Source of the DNA: Corynebacterium testudinoris | GTDB taxonomy: Bacteria > Actinomycetota > Actinomycetes > Mycobacteriales > Mycobacteriaceae | Assembly: GCF_001021045.1 (NCBI RefSeq) | Contig: NZ_CP011545.1 | Location: 1,116,001-1,180,000, forward strand | Direction: 5' to 3' | Length of the DNA stretch: 64,000 nucleotides | Part shown: positions 20,087 to 28,962 of the stretch, piece after piece | How positions within the stretch are numbered: position 1 is the first letter of the stretch | Layout: every line of letters starts with the position of its first letter | The notes under the pieces: model-generated | Database searches by the model: none | What the model saw: only the letters and a program-made list of their open reading frames with translations | Told to the model about the DNA's origin: nothing | Position numbers and translations under genes: made by a program

Positions 20087-21169
20087 ATGAGCACCTATCA
20101 CCCGTCAGATAACCGCTATGACTCCATGCCGTATCGCCGAGTGGGACGGTCGGGCCTGAAACTGCCCGCCATCTCCCTCGGCATGTGGCACAACTTCGGC
20201 GACGACAAGCCGCTAGAGACCCAGCGCTCCATCCTGCGGCGCGCCTTCGATCGGGGAGTCACCCACTTCGACCTGGCCAACAACTACGGCCCGCCGATCG
20301 GCTCGGCGGAGACCAACTTCGGTCGCATCTTCGCGGAGGATTTCAAGCCTTACCGCGACGAGCTCGTCATCTCCTCCAAGGCCGGCTGGGATATGTGGCC
20401 GGGGCCCTACGGCTTCGGTGGCTCGCGCAAGTACCTCATGGCCTCGCTTGATCAGTCGTTGGAGCGCATGGGCCTGGACTACGTGGACATCTTCTACCAC
20501 CACCGTCCGGACCCGGAGACCCCCCTGGAGGAAACGATGTACGCCCTGCGCGACATTGTGGCGTCCGGCAAGGCCCTCTACGTGGGTATTTCATCCTATG
20601 GTCCCGAGCTCACGGCCGAGGCCGCGGAGTTCATGGCCGAAGAGGGCTGCCCGCTGCTGATCCACCAGCCGAGCTATTCCATCGTCAACCGTTGGGTCGA
20701 GGAACCGGGCGAGGATGGCGATTCGCTCCTCACCGCTGCTGCCGACAATGGACTCGGTGTCATCGCCTTCTCGCCGTTGGCGCAGGGCCTGCTCACCAGC
20801 CGTTACCTGAAGGGCGTGCCGTCGGGGTCGCGCGCAGCTGCGCAGAAGTCCCTCTCGGGTGAGATGCTCAGCGAGGAAAACCTGGAGATGGTGTCCCGGC
20901 TCAACGACATCGCTCAGGAGCGCGGGCAGTCGCTCGCCCAGATGTCGCTGGCATGGGTGCTGCGCGAGCAGGGTGACTACGGGGCAGAGACCGTAACGTC
21001 CGCGCTCATCGGATCGTCCTCGGTGACCCAGCTGGATGAGAACCTCGACACCCTCAACCACTTGGAGTTCAGCGCCGCCGAACTCGCTGCCATCGATGAG
21101 GTTGCCCGAGACGCTGGGATCAACATTTGGGCGGACGCCACGGCCTCCCGGATCCACGGCGACGAGTAA
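20087..21169 (+). CDS. Aldo-keto reductase (YghZ / glyceraldehyde-3-phosphate reductase type)
   Basis: A 360-residue NADPH-dependent (beta/alpha)8 oxidoreductase. The catalytic tetrad is visible as Asp and Tyr in HFDLANNYG near residue 63-71, Lys in ISSKAGWDMW near 100, and His in YHHRPD near 138. The sequence NYGPPIGSAETNFG and the C-terminal ALIGSSSVTQL match the AKR14/YghZ group, which reduces L-glyceraldehyde 3-phosphate and methylglyoxal. The ATG at 20087 is preceded by a CACAAT-like -10. It converges on lysE with one base between the two stop codons. Confidence 0.88.
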   Translation: MSTYHPSDNRYDSMPYRRVGRSGLKLPAISLGMWHNFGDDKPLETQRSILRRAFDRGVTHFDLANNYGPPIGSAETNFGRIFAEDFKPYRDELVISSKAGWDMWPGPYGFGGSRKYLMASLDQSLERMGLDYVDIFYHHRPDPETPLEETMYALRDIVASGKALYVGISSYGPELTAEAAEFMAEEGCPLLIHQPSYSIVNRWVEEPGEDGDSLLTAAADNGLGVIAFSPLAQGLLTSRYLKGVPSGSRAAAQKSLSGEMLSEENLEMVSRLNDIAQERGQSLAQMSLAWVLREQGDYGAETVTSALIGSSSVTQLDENLDTLNHLEFSAAELAAIDEVARDAGINIWADATASRIHGDE

Positions 21170-21170
21170 G

Positions 21171-21854
21171 TTACATCAGGATCAGCTTGAGGGCGAGGGC
21201 GACCAGGACGCCGGTGATGATGAAGTTGAGCCAGCGCCACACCTCGGGCTTAGATAGTGGCTTGCGCAGGAGTCCAGCGCCGTAGCCGACGAGTGGGAAC
21301 CAGAGGAAGGTCGCGCCCAAGGCTCCAAGGCCGAAGAGCCAGCGGCCTTCCTCGCCATACTGATTGGCTATGCCGCCGACCATGACCACCACATCGACGT
21401 AGGCGGCGGGGTTGAGCCAGGTCAGTGCGATGGCCATGAGCATCGGTTTGAACCACACCGGTCGTTGCGTCGCGTGGGTTCGTTGCCGGAGCCTGGTCTT
21501 GGTCAAGACCGCGCTGCCCCCGCCGGTGCCTTCGGGCTGTCTGGTCGGGGCCTCGTCGACGACGGTCACGGAGCCCGGGTGCAGGGCGTCTTTGAAGGTG
21601 CGCCAGGCAAACCAGAGCAGATAGACCGCGCCTCCCCAGCGCAGGACCTCGAGAACGAGGGGGGCCTTTTCCACGAGGATGCCTACACCGGCGATGCCAC
21701 CGGTGATGAGGACGATGTCGGAAAGCACACAGACGATGATGACGGCGGTGATGCCTTCGCGGCGGATACCCTGCTTGATCAGCAGGATGTTCTGCGGCCC
21801 GACCGCGATGATGAGGGAGAGTCCGAGGAAGAACCCGGCGAGCATAATCGACAT
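21171..21854 (-). CDS. lysE: L-lysine/L-arginine exporter LysE
   Basis: A 227-residue integral membrane exporter. It has the LysE/RhtB-family N-terminus GFFLGLSLIIAVGPQNILLIKQGIRRE with the conserved GPQN in the first span, and WLNPAAYVD in a later span. It relieves excess basic amino acids in corynebacteria. AAAGGAG lies about eleven bases before the ATG. It is divergent from lysG, the regulator that activates lysE when Lys, Arg or His is bound; this pairing supports the identification. Confidence 0.93.
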   Translation of the reverse strand: MSIMLAGFFLGLSLIIAVGPQNILLIKQGIRREGITAVIIVCVLSDIVLITGGIAGVGILVEKAPLVLEVLRWGGAVYLLWFAWRTFKDALHPGSVTVVDEAPTRQPEGTGGGSAVLTKTRLRQRTHATQRPVWFKPMLMAIALTWLNPAAYVDVVVMVGGIANQYGEEGRWLFGLGALGATFLWFPLVGYGAGLLRKPLSKPEVWRWLNFIITGVLVALALKLILM

Positions 21855-21912
21855 GAGCGATATTCTCCTTTAGCTGAGAACTTAAGACCAATTACATTTC
21901 TGCAACCTGGTT

Positions 21913-21918
21913 TAGAAT
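21913..21918 (+). promoter_or_regulatory. -10 hexamer of leaderless lysG promoter in the lysE-lysG spacer
   Basis: TAGAAT lies six bases before the lysG ATG. The 70-bp spacer (21855-21924) must also hold the lysE promoter and the LysG binding site. It contains the palindrome CTTAAG (21890-21895), but I cannot assign the LysG site to bases. Confidence 0.55.
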
Positions 21919-21924
21919 TGCTTC

Positions 21925-22809
21925 ATGAACCCGATCCACCTGGAAACACTGCTCGCCGTCGTCGACGAAGGCAGCTTTGAAATCGCCGCCGCGGTGCTGG
22001 GAGTGTCCCCATCGGCGGTGAGTCAACGGATCAAGGCGCTGGAAGCTCAGGTTGGCCGAGTGCTTGTTCAGCGCACCAGCCCGGCCAGCCCGACCGAGGC
22101 CGGCGAGGTCATGGTGCAGGCCGCCCGCCGCATGGCTTTGCTCCAGGCGGAAACCAACGCGCAGCTGAGCACCCGCCTGGAGCGCGTCCCGCTGTCCGTG
22201 GCGGTCAACGCGGATTCCCTGGCGACGTGGTTTCGCCCCGCGCTCGCCGACGTCGCCCGCATGGGCTCCGCGGTCCTGCGGCTGCGAGTAGAAGATGAGG
22301 CCCGCACGCTAGCCCTGTTGAGGCGGGGAGATGTGCTCGGGGCGATCACGCGGGAGGCTACCCCGGTGTCCGGGTGCGACACGCTAGAGCTCGGCGTGAT
22401 GCGCTATCGGGCGGTGTCGACACCGCAGCTCAAGGAGGACTACACCGTGGACGGAACCATCGATTGGGCTCGCATGCCCGCGTTGAGGTTCGGGCCCAAT
22501 GATGCGTTGCAGGACGCCGACCTCGACGGCCGTCTTGATGAAACGGTTCGGCGCCAGCGTGCCATCTCGCAGATCCCCTCGTCCGAGGCCTTTGTGGAGG
22601 CCACGCGCGTGGGCCTGGGGTGGGCGTTGTTGCCCCTGCTTCAGGCTTCCGAGCTGGTGGAGTCGGGGGAGTTGGTCACGTTGGATGACGACATCGTGGA
22701 CGTGCCCTTGTATTGGCAGCGCTGGCGGCTCGAATCGGAGCTGGTGGAGCGGCTCACCACTGCCGTGCGGGATGCCGCTAGCGTATTGCCTCCCGCCCAT
22801 GCGGGGTGA
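21925..22809 (+). CDS. lysG: LysR-type regulator LysG (ArgP/IciA family)
   Basis: A 294-residue LysR-family activator. Its N-terminal winged helix is MNPIHLETLLAVVDEGSFEIAAAVLGVSPSAVSQRIKALE (shown here only by its key parts: LETLLAVV, SPSAVSQRI). The C-terminal effector domain contains VEATRVGLGWALLP, typical of ArgP/LysG. It activates lysE with basic amino acids as co-inducers. Its 3' end overlaps the convergent reductase gene by 32 bp. Confidence 0.92.
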   Translation: MNPIHLETLLAVVDEGSFEIAAAVLGVSPSAVSQRIKALEAQVGRVLVQRTSPASPTEAGEVMVQAARRMALLQAETNAQLSTRLERVPLSVAVNADSLATWFRPALADVARMGSAVLRLRVEDEARTLALLRRGDVLGAITREATPVSGCDTLELGVMRYRAVSTPQLKEDYTVDGTIDWARMPALRFGPNDALQDADLDGRLDETVRRQRAISQIPSSEAFVEATRVGLGWALLPLLQASELVESGELVTLDDDIVDVPLYWQRWRLESELVERLTTAVRDAASVLPPAHAG

Positions 22810-23761
22810 GCAGACCGGATAGGTCGGGGCCCTTGGGTACGATCTGGGTGGGATTGACTTCCTTGTGCACCACGTAATAGTGCTCCTTGATCTGCTTGAA
22901 ATCGGTGGTATCACCGAATCCGGGCATCTGGTAGAGCTCGCGCAGGTAGCCCCAGAGGTGGGGCATTTCGGTGATCTTGTTGCGGTTGGCTTTGAAATGC
23001 CCGTGGTAGACGGCATCAAAACGCACGAGGGTGGTGAACAGGCGGATGTCTGTCTCGGTGATGTGATCGGTGACGAGGTAACGGCGGGTGCTCAAGCGTT
23101 CTTCCAGCTTGTCCAAGGCTGTCCACAGGCGGTCGTAGGCCTTGTCGTAGGCCTCTTGGGATCCGGCGAAGCCGCAGCGGTAGACGCCGTTGTTGACCTC
23201 GGTGAAGATCCACTCATTGACCTGGTCCATCTCCTCCACATGATCGGCGGGCCACAGGTCTGGGGCGTCCGGGCGGGCATAGTCGCCCCATTGGGTGATG
23301 AGGTCGCGCACTAGTGAGGGATAGTCATTGGTCACGACCTGACCGGTGGGGATGTCCACCATCGCGGGAACAGTGATGCCGCGGGGATAGTCGGGGAATC
23401 GTTTGAGGTAGGCGTCCTGCAGGCGGGGGATGCCCAGAACGGGGTCGAGGCCGTCCGGGTCCAGGTCAAAGGTCCACGAGCGCTTGTCGTGGGTGGGGCC
23501 CGTCAGGCCGAGGGAAATAACGTCTTCGAGTCCCATGAGTTGGCGGACGATGACGGCGCGGTGGGCCCAGGGGCACGCGCGGGCGGCGACGAGGCGGTAG
23601 CGGCCGGTCTCGACGGGCCAATGGAAGGTGCCGTCGGGCTGTTCGACGACGTCATCGACGGTGTTGACGATCCGGTCGTCGATGTAGTTGGTATCGCGGA
23701 CGAATTCGCCGTCGGTCGAGGCGTTCTGGGCGTCGCCTGCCCATTCCTTAGTTGATGTCAT
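22778..23761 (-). CDS. Xi-class glutathione S-transferase-like (hydroquinone) reductase
   Basis: A 327-residue protein with the Xi-class signature ARACPWAHRAVIVRQLMGLE near residue 60. The Cys of CPWAHR is the catalytic thiol in glutathionyl-hydroquinone reductases. The C-terminal helical domain contains DKLEERLSTRRYLVTDHITETDIRLFTTL. Since corynebacteria make mycothiol rather than glutathione, the natural thiol is probably mycothiol; this is inference. Full length. It is divergent from a secreted nuclease gene and overlaps lysG at the 3' end. Confidence 0.88.
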   Translation of the reverse strand: MTSTKEWAGDAQNASTDGEFVRDTNYIDDRIVNTVDDVVEQPDGTFHWPVETGRYRLVAARACPWAHRAVIVRQLMGLEDVISLGLTGPTHDKRSWTFDLDPDGLDPVLGIPRLQDAYLKRFPDYPRGITVPAMVDIPTGQVVTNDYPSLVRDLITQWGDYARPDAPDLWPADHVEEMDQVNEWIFTEVNNGVYRCGFAGSQEAYDKAYDRLWTALDKLEERLSTRRYLVTDHITETDIRLFTTLVRFDAVYHGHFKANRNKITEMPHLWGYLRELYQMPGFGDTTDFKQIKEHYYVVHKEVNPTQIVPKGPDLSGLLTPHGREAIR

Positions 23762-23817
23762 ATCAACAACCCTACACGATTGTTGTGTCTGGGGTGGTTG
23801 CTACGGTGTGAGGCGAC

Positions 23818-24528
23818 ATGAAAAGGATCGCGCTCCTCATCGCCATTGTGTTCGTCGCCGTCGGCGGCGGCCTGCTTGTCGACGTACCCGCGCCCACCAC
23901 CGTCGTCAGCGTCGTGCCGGCCGCACCAGTGGTCCCTGCGGACCTCGACGCCCTCGAGGTCAAGGGGCGCGCGCCCATGACCGGCTATGACCGCGACCTG
24001 TTCGGCCAGCGGTGGAGCGATGACGTCCGGGTGGAAGGGGGCCATAATGGCTGCGATACTCGCAACGATATTTTGCGCCGGGACCTCACTGACCCGCAGA
24101 TCAGACCCGGAACTTTTGGCTGCCTCGTAGAATCCGGAACACTCGACGACCCCTACAGCGGCACACCCATCGCCTTCGTCCGCGGCGACAACCAACTCCA
24201 CATCGATCACGTGGTCGCATTGGCGGATGCGTGGGCCAAGGGTGCGCAGACCTGGGACGAGGACACGCGCCGTGACTTTGCCAATGACCCGCTGAACCTG
24301 CTGGCCGTTGATGCCGGGCTCAATCAACAAAAAGGCGCGGGTGATGCCGCGACGTGGCTGCCGCCCAACAAGGCATTCCGGTGTGACTACGCCCAACGCA
24401 TCGTCGCTGTGAAAGGTCGTTATGGCCTGTCAGTCACGGCTGCGGAGAAAGATGCGTTGGCCCGAGAATTGGCCCGGTGTGACGGCTCGCCGGGTATGGT
24501 CGCAGGAAAAACGGGGTCGGTGTCATAA
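23818..24528 (+). CDS. Secreted HNH (DUF1524/GmrSD C-terminal-type) nuclease
   Basis: A 236-residue protein with an N-terminal signal/anchor (KRIALLIAIVFVAVGGGLL). The metal-finger core has IDHVVALADAW near residue 123 and NDPLNLLAVDAGLNQQKGA near 158, the His-Asp...Asn pattern of the DUF1524 HNH fold. Cysteines near 79, 101, 190 and 218 could form disulfides outside the cell. Such proteins are common single-gene extracellular nucleases in actinobacteria. TGAGG four bases before the ATG supports the start. Confidence 0.82.
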   Translation: MKRIALLIAIVFVAVGGGLLVDVPAPTTVVSVVPAAPVVPADLDALEVKGRAPMTGYDRDLFGQRWSDDVRVEGGHNGCDTRNDILRRDLTDPQIRPGTFGCLVESGTLDDPYSGTPIAFVRGDNQLHIDHVVALADAWAKGAQTWDEDTRRDFANDPLNLLAVDAGLNQQKGAGDAATWLPPNKAFRCDYAQRIVAVKGRYGLSVTAAEKDALARELARCDGSPGMVAGKTGSVS

Positions 24529-24531
24529 CCT
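24526..24531 (+). promoter_or_regulatory. -10 hexamer of leaderless DoxX gene promoter
   Basis: TAACCT overlaps the stop codon of the nuclease gene and lies seven bases before the DoxX ATG at 24539. The intervening GGCAGGC is not a good ribosome site. Confidence 0.4.
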
Positions 24532-24538
24532 GGCAGGC

Positions 24539-25351
24539 ATGAGCGAGAAAAACCTGACCCCGGACAACGCCAATTCTCCCGACAATGATGGCATTGACGT
24601 TCCCACCTACTCCTCTCAGCAGGAAACCACCATGTTCGACCGGGCGGGCCGCGTCCCGCCGCAAGAGATCCCGGCCGCCGAACCCAGCTACCGCGACCAG
24701 GACTTCGCACCGACGCCGGCTCCGTCGTATGAGACCGTGTCTTTTGATCGCGAGCCGGTTGCCCCTGCTCCCGCCGCCTTCACCTCTGATCCTTTCGTGG
24801 CTACGGAGGTAGAAGAGACCGCCGCCCCGGACTACCGCCGAGGCACCACTGACTTCGGTCTGCTGATCGTCCGGCTGCTGCTGGGCGTGTGGCTCATCCT
24901 CGAGGCCGTGGGCACCTTCTTCCGTCTCGGCGGCAACGCTGGCATCTCCGGGTTGGAAGCGGAGTTCGCTGGTTACCTCGTACCGAGCGCTCTGGCGATT
25001 ATCATTCCTTCGCTGCAGCTGGCCGCGGGCGTGTTCTTGGTGCTTGGCCTCATTACGCCGTTCTTCGCCATGATCGCGACGATCGCCTCGTCCTTCACCG
25101 CATTGCACGCCCTCACGGGCACCGGCGCCGGACTCAACGTCTTCGCCTGGTCCGAGGCTGTCTGGCTCTCGGTGGTGTTGCTGGGGATCTCCGTGGCGCT
25201 GCAGTTCACCGGCCCGGGCTTGTACTCCTTCGACTATGGGCGTAGCTGGGCCCGTCGTCCGCTCGTGAGCTCCTGGGTCTTCGTCCTCCTGGCCATCGCC
25301 GGCGGCGTCGCCCTGTGGTGGTTCGGCGCGGGCACTAATCCGCTGAACTAA
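24539..25351 (+). CDS. DoxX-family membrane protein
   Basis: A 270-residue protein. The first hundred residues are polar and rich in Pro, Ala, Asp and Glu, with no domain. A DoxX-type four-span domain follows from about residue 105: LLIVRLLLGVWLILEAVGTFFRLGG, then LQLAAGVFLVLGLITPFFA and an extra terminal span. DoxX proteins associate with respiratory or redox membrane systems; the role here is unknown. The gene ends inside the convergent mannosyltransferase gene (17-bp overlap). Confidence 0.78.
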   Translation: MSEKNLTPDNANSPDNDGIDVPTYSSQQETTMFDRAGRVPPQEIPAAEPSYRDQDFAPTPAPSYETVSFDREPVAPAPAAFTSDPFVATEVEETAAPDYRRGTTDFGLLIVRLLLGVWLILEAVGTFFRLGGNAGISGLEAEFAGYLVPSALAIIIPSLQLAAGVFLVLGLITPFFAMIATIASSFTALHALTGTGAGLNVFAWSEAVWLSVVLLGISVALQFTGPGLYSFDYGRSWARRPLVSSWVFVLLAIAGGVALWWFGAGTNPLN

Positions 25352-26597
25352 CCGGAACTTTCCGCAGGTTGACGGCGATGGCGATCATCGTCGCGATCGC
25401 CAACCACACGAAGTCGGAGATGAGGAACTTCTCCACGTAGGTCAGGGAGTGGACGTCGTAATTGTCTCCGTACCACCACTTCGGCGGCTCCTGCAGGACC
25501 AGCCAGGTCCACACAAGCGTCAGCGCGCTGAGCCCCACGGGTACCCCGAATGTGGTCACGCAACGCCAGCCGAGCACCGGAAGGGCTAGCGCCAGCCAGA
25601 CCCAGTGGTGGGACCACGACACCGGTGAGACCAGCAGCATGATGAAGGCGTTGACCAGGGCGGCGTCGATAAGCATTCCCCTTCGGATCAGTGCCCACAT
25701 CAGCCACCCACCCAACCCGATGGTGAGGACGACAAGTCCGAGCCAGATGATGTTGACCTGCGTGCCATGTGCCGCGAGGCTGTCTGCGCTGGAGTACCAG
25801 CGCATGATCATGCCTTTGAGGGAGCTGTTGGACTGGTAGGTCGAGTCCACGCCGAACTCGGCTTCCGTGCCCATGCCCAGCAGCACGGAGGAAAAGAACT
25901 CCACGGTGGCATCCCAACGCACGAGCGCCGCCGCCCCGGTGGCGATGAGCGCGGACGCCACCGCCACGAAGATAGGGCGAAGCTTCCCACGAAGAAGGAA
26001 GTACAACAGCATCGCCAGCGGGGAGAGCTTGATGGCCGCCGCGATTCCGATGAGCGTTCCCTGCGGTAGCCAGCGCTTGCGCGGGACGATGTCGAGGATG
26101 ACCAACGCCATGAGGATGACGTTGATCTGCGCATAGCTTGAGTTGAGATAGACCGGCTCGATGAGCATCATGGCCGCCCATGCCACGGACGACAGCGCAT
26201 AGAGCGACAGGCGATCAACCTTGCCGGCGGTGACGGTGCGCAGAACAAAAAACAGGCACACCAGGATCAACACCGCCGACACCGACAGCATGATATTGCC
26301 GGCCTGGTCATCGGAAAAGACGCCCGGAATGGACAGCGGCACGAGCACGAGGGCGCCAAACGGCGGGTAGATGAACGGCAGCTCGGTGCTCCCGGCGGGC
26401 ATGCGCACGGAATACATCTCGCGGCCTTCGAGGAAAGCGACCACGCCTTCGCGGTAGACCACCATGTCCACCGGGAAGGTCGTGAACTCAATTTGCCGCC
26501 CTATAGCGCCGAGACCCGCCAGCAATCCCAGCACAGTCACCATCTTGAGGATGAAGGACTGGGGGAGTGTGGCGGGTTCTTTAGCTGCGGTAGTCAC
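25335..26597 (-). CDS. GT87-family polyprenyl-phosphomannose-dependent mannosyltransferase
   Basis: A 420-residue polytopic GT-C glycosyltransferase of the DUF2029/GT87 type, with about ten spans. The conserved first-loop region has FPVDMVVYREGVVAFLEGREMYS, where an acidic residue is catalytic in this family, then LPFIYPPFGALVL. Relatives add alpha-1,2-mannoses to lipoarabinomannan or PIM on the outer face of the membrane. The start is a GTG at 26597 with AAGGTGG five bases upstream; codons further upstream overlap ilvD and look non-coding. It follows ilvD after ten bases. Confidence 0.85.
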   Translation of the reverse strand: MTTAAKEPATLPQSFILKMVTVLGLLAGLGAIGRQIEFTTFPVDMVVYREGVVAFLEGREMYSVRMPAGSTELPFIYPPFGALVLVPLSIPGVFSDDQAGNIMLSVSAVLILVCLFFVLRTVTAGKVDRLSLYALSSVAWAAMMLIEPVYLNSSYAQINVILMALVILDIVPRKRWLPQGTLIGIAAAIKLSPLAMLLYFLLRGKLRPIFVAVASALIATGAAALVRWDATVEFFSSVLLGMGTEAEFGVDSTYQSNSSLKGMIMRWYSSADSLAAHGTQVNIIWLGLVVLTIGLGGWLMWALIRRGMLIDAALVNAFIMLLVSPVSWSHHWVWLALALPVLGWRCVTTFGVPVGLSALTLVWTWLVLQEPPKWWYGDNYDVHSLTYVEKFLISDFVWLAIATMIAIAVNLRKVPVSSAD

Positions 26598-26607
26598 CGC
26601 GACCACC

Positions 26608-28452
26608 TTAGTCGACCTGTCGGACGGCACCCTTATCGGCGGAGGTGGCCATCTTGGCGTAGGCGCGCAATGCCTTGGACACGTGGCGCTCGCGGCGAGG
26701 CGTCCAGGGATTCTCCGAAGCCTCCATTGCTTGCTTGCGTCGTGCAATCTCCTCATCCGGCACATCCAACGAGAGTCGGCGAGTATGCACGTCGATGGTG
26801 ATGGGGTCACCGTTTTCGATGAGCCCGATGAGCCCGCCGTGGGCGGCCTCGGGGGAGATGTGGCCCACCGAGAGCCCCGACGTGCCACCGGAGAAACGGC
26901 CATCGGTGATCAGCGCGCACTTCTTGCCCAGGCCCGCCCCCTTGAGGAAGGACGTGGGGTGGAGCATTTCCTGCATGCCGGGGCCACCAGCGGGACCCTC
27001 ATAGCGAATGACCACGACCTCGCCGGCCTGGACCTCGCGCTTGAGGATGACGGAGACCGCCTCCTCCTGGCTATCGACCACGCGGGCCGGGCCGGTGAAC
27101 GACCACAGTTCTTCCTCCACGCCCGCGGATTTGAGCACGGAGCCGTCGGGAGCGAGGTTGCCGCGCAGCACGACGAGGCCGCCGTCCGCGCTGTGGGCGT
27201 GCATGACATCGTGGATGCACCCGTTGACCGCATCGGTGTCGAGGGTGTCCCACCGGTTCGACTGGGAGAACGGCTCGGTCGTGCGCACGCCACCTGGGGC
27301 GGCGTGGAAGAGCTCCTCGGCGGCATCGATGGCCTTGCCGCCGCGGATATCCCAGTCATTGAGCCAGCCATCGACCGTGTCGTAGGCGACGGTGTGCACG
27401 TCTTCGTTGATATGCCCGGCCCGACGCAGCTCACCGAGGATGGCGGGGATGCCGCCGGCGCGGTGAACATCCTCGATGTGATAGATGCCGTTCGGAGCCA
27501 CCTTGGACAGGCAGGGAACGCGGTGGGAGATCTCCTCGATGTCATGGAGGGTGAAGTCGATCTCGCCTTCCTGCGCCGCGGCGAGGGTGTGCAGGATCGT
27601 GTTCGTGGAACCGCCCATGGCCATATCCAACGCCATCGCGTTAGTGAAGGCATCCTTCGTGGCGACGTTGCGGGGGAGGACCGACTCGTCCTCCTCGCCG
27701 TAATAACGCCGGCACATGTCGACGATCATGTCACCGGCCTTGGTAAACAGATCGCGGCGAGCCGTGTGGGTGGCCAGCGTGGTGCCGTTACCTGGCAGGG
27801 ACAGCCCGAGCGCCTCGGTGAGGCAGTTCATCGAGTTCGCGGTGAACATGCCGGAACAAGAACCGCAGGTCGGGCAGGCCGATTCCTCAATGGTGGCAAG
27901 GTTGGCATCCGAGACCGACTCATCCGCCGACGCAGAAATAGCGGTGATGAGGTCCGTCGCGTGGGCGGTGCTGGCCACCCCATCGATCACCACGGCCTTG
28001 CCCGCCTCCATCGGGCCGCCAGAGACGAAAATGGCGGGGATATTAAGGCGCAGGGCGGCGTTGAGCATGCCCGGGGTGATCTTGTCGCAGTTAGAGATGC
28101 AGACCATGGCGTCGGCGGTGTGTGCGTTGACCATGTATTCCACGGAATCTGCGATGATCTCGCGGCTGGGCAGCGAATAGAGCATGCCACTGTGGCCCAT
28201 GGCGATGCCGTCATCGACAGCGATGGTGTTGAATTCCTTCGGCACACCACCGGCCGCGCGGACGGCCTCAGCGACGATGTCGCCGACGTTTTTCAAATGC
28301 ACATGCCCCGGGACGAACTGGGTATAAGAATTAACGATAGCCACGATGGGCTTACCGAACTCGTTTTCCTTGGTGCCCGTGGCGCGCCACAGTGCGCGGG
28401 CCCCGGCGGCATTTCGGCCGACCGTGGTCACGCGTGAACGAAGAGGGATCAT
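26608..28452 (-). CDS. ilvD: Dihydroxy-acid dehydratase
   Basis: The 614-residue enzyme dehydrates 2,3-dihydroxy-isovalerate and -methylvalerate, the third common step of Val, Leu and Ile synthesis. Its Fe-S cluster cysteines are in [11 protein letters not shown] near residue 122 and [18 protein letters not shown] near 193. The C-terminal [19 protein letters not shown] signature carries the catalytic Ser. The ATG overlaps the stop of the upstream PH-domain gene (ATGA) and has a GGAG site. It is thus the third gene of an mscCG - PH protein - ilvD transcript. Confidence 0.97.
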   Translation of the reverse strand: MIPLRSRVTTVGRNAAGARALWRATGTKENEFGKPIVAIVNSYTQFVPGHVHLKNVGDIVAEAVRAAGGVPKEFNTIAVDDGIAMGHSGMLYSLPSREIIADSVEYMVNAHTADAMVCISNCDKITPGMLNAALRLNIPAIFVSGGPMEAGKAVVIDGVASTAHATDLITAISASADESVSDANLATIEESACPTCGSCSGMFTANSMNCLTEALGLSLPGNGTTLATHTARRDLFTKAGDMIVDMCRRYYGEEDESVLPRNVATKDAFTNAMALDMAMGGSTNTILHTLAAAQEGEIDFTLHDIEEISHRVPCLSKVAPNGIYHIEDVHRAGGIPAILGELRRAGHINEDVHTVAYDTVDGWLNDWDIRGGKAIDAAEELFHAAPGGVRTTEPFSQSNRWDTLDTDAVNGCIHDVMHAHSADGGLVVLRGNLAPDGSVLKSAGVEEELWSFTGPARVVDSQEEAVSVILKREVQAGEVVVIRYEGPAGGPGMQEMLHPTSFLKGAGLGKKCALITDGRFSGGTSGLSVGHISPEAAHGGLIGLIENGDPITIDVHTRRLSLDVPDEEIARRKQAMEASENPWTPRRERHVSKALRAYAKMATSADKGAVRQVD

Positions 28453-28961
28453 TGCTGGCTCCTCGGAGTCTCGGGATTAGCTGCTAGACGTGCAGCGTAC
28501 TCTTCCTTCGTCAGCAGAATCTGATCACCATCTCGGTTGATGATGACCACTTTCTCGTCGGCAGCGTCGCGGCCCGCGGTCAGCGCATCGGGGATCCGAC
28601 CATTCGACGCCTTCGACAGCTCGGGCAGCGAATTAAAGGTAACGCCCGGCATGGGATATTCCTTGCCGTCCTTCGTCGTCGCCAGGGCCCGGGCGCCCTT
28701 GAACCCAACCCCCTTGAGGTCATCCCACCCAATCGACGTGCCTGGCCGGAAGGCGTAAGTAATATCAATCCCTTCGTCCCCCACGATTGTCCTCGCCCGG
28801 AGGATCCAGTACACGAAGGCCAGCGGGAACAGCAGGATCCACAAGTACTGCCACATGGTGCCCAGGACGAGGCCGGCAATGGCAATGATGAGGAACGCCA
28901 CGATGAGGTTGGCGCGTTCGGGGCGGAAAGTAACGGGGGCGTCGGAACTCATGCCGACCAT
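28449..28961 (-). CDS. PH-domain membrane protein
   Basis: A 170-residue protein with two spans (residues about 20-55, [35 protein letters not shown] split by a short turn). A bacterial PH-like domain follows ([33 protein letters not shown]). The same gene order next to mscCG and ilvD is known in C. glutamicum; its function is unknown. The ATG at 28961 is one base after the mscCG stop; an in-frame ATG three codons later is an alternative. The stop overlaps the ilvD start. Confidence 0.78.
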   Translation of the reverse strand: MVGMSSDAPVTFRPERANLIVAFLIIAIAGLVLGTMWQYLWILLFPLAFVYWILRARTIVGDEGIDITYAFRPGTSIGWDDLKGVGFKGARALATTKDGKEYPMPGVTFNSLPELSKASNGRIPDALTAGRDAADEKVVIINRDGDQILLTKEEYAARLAANPETPRSQQ

Positions 28962-28962
28962 G

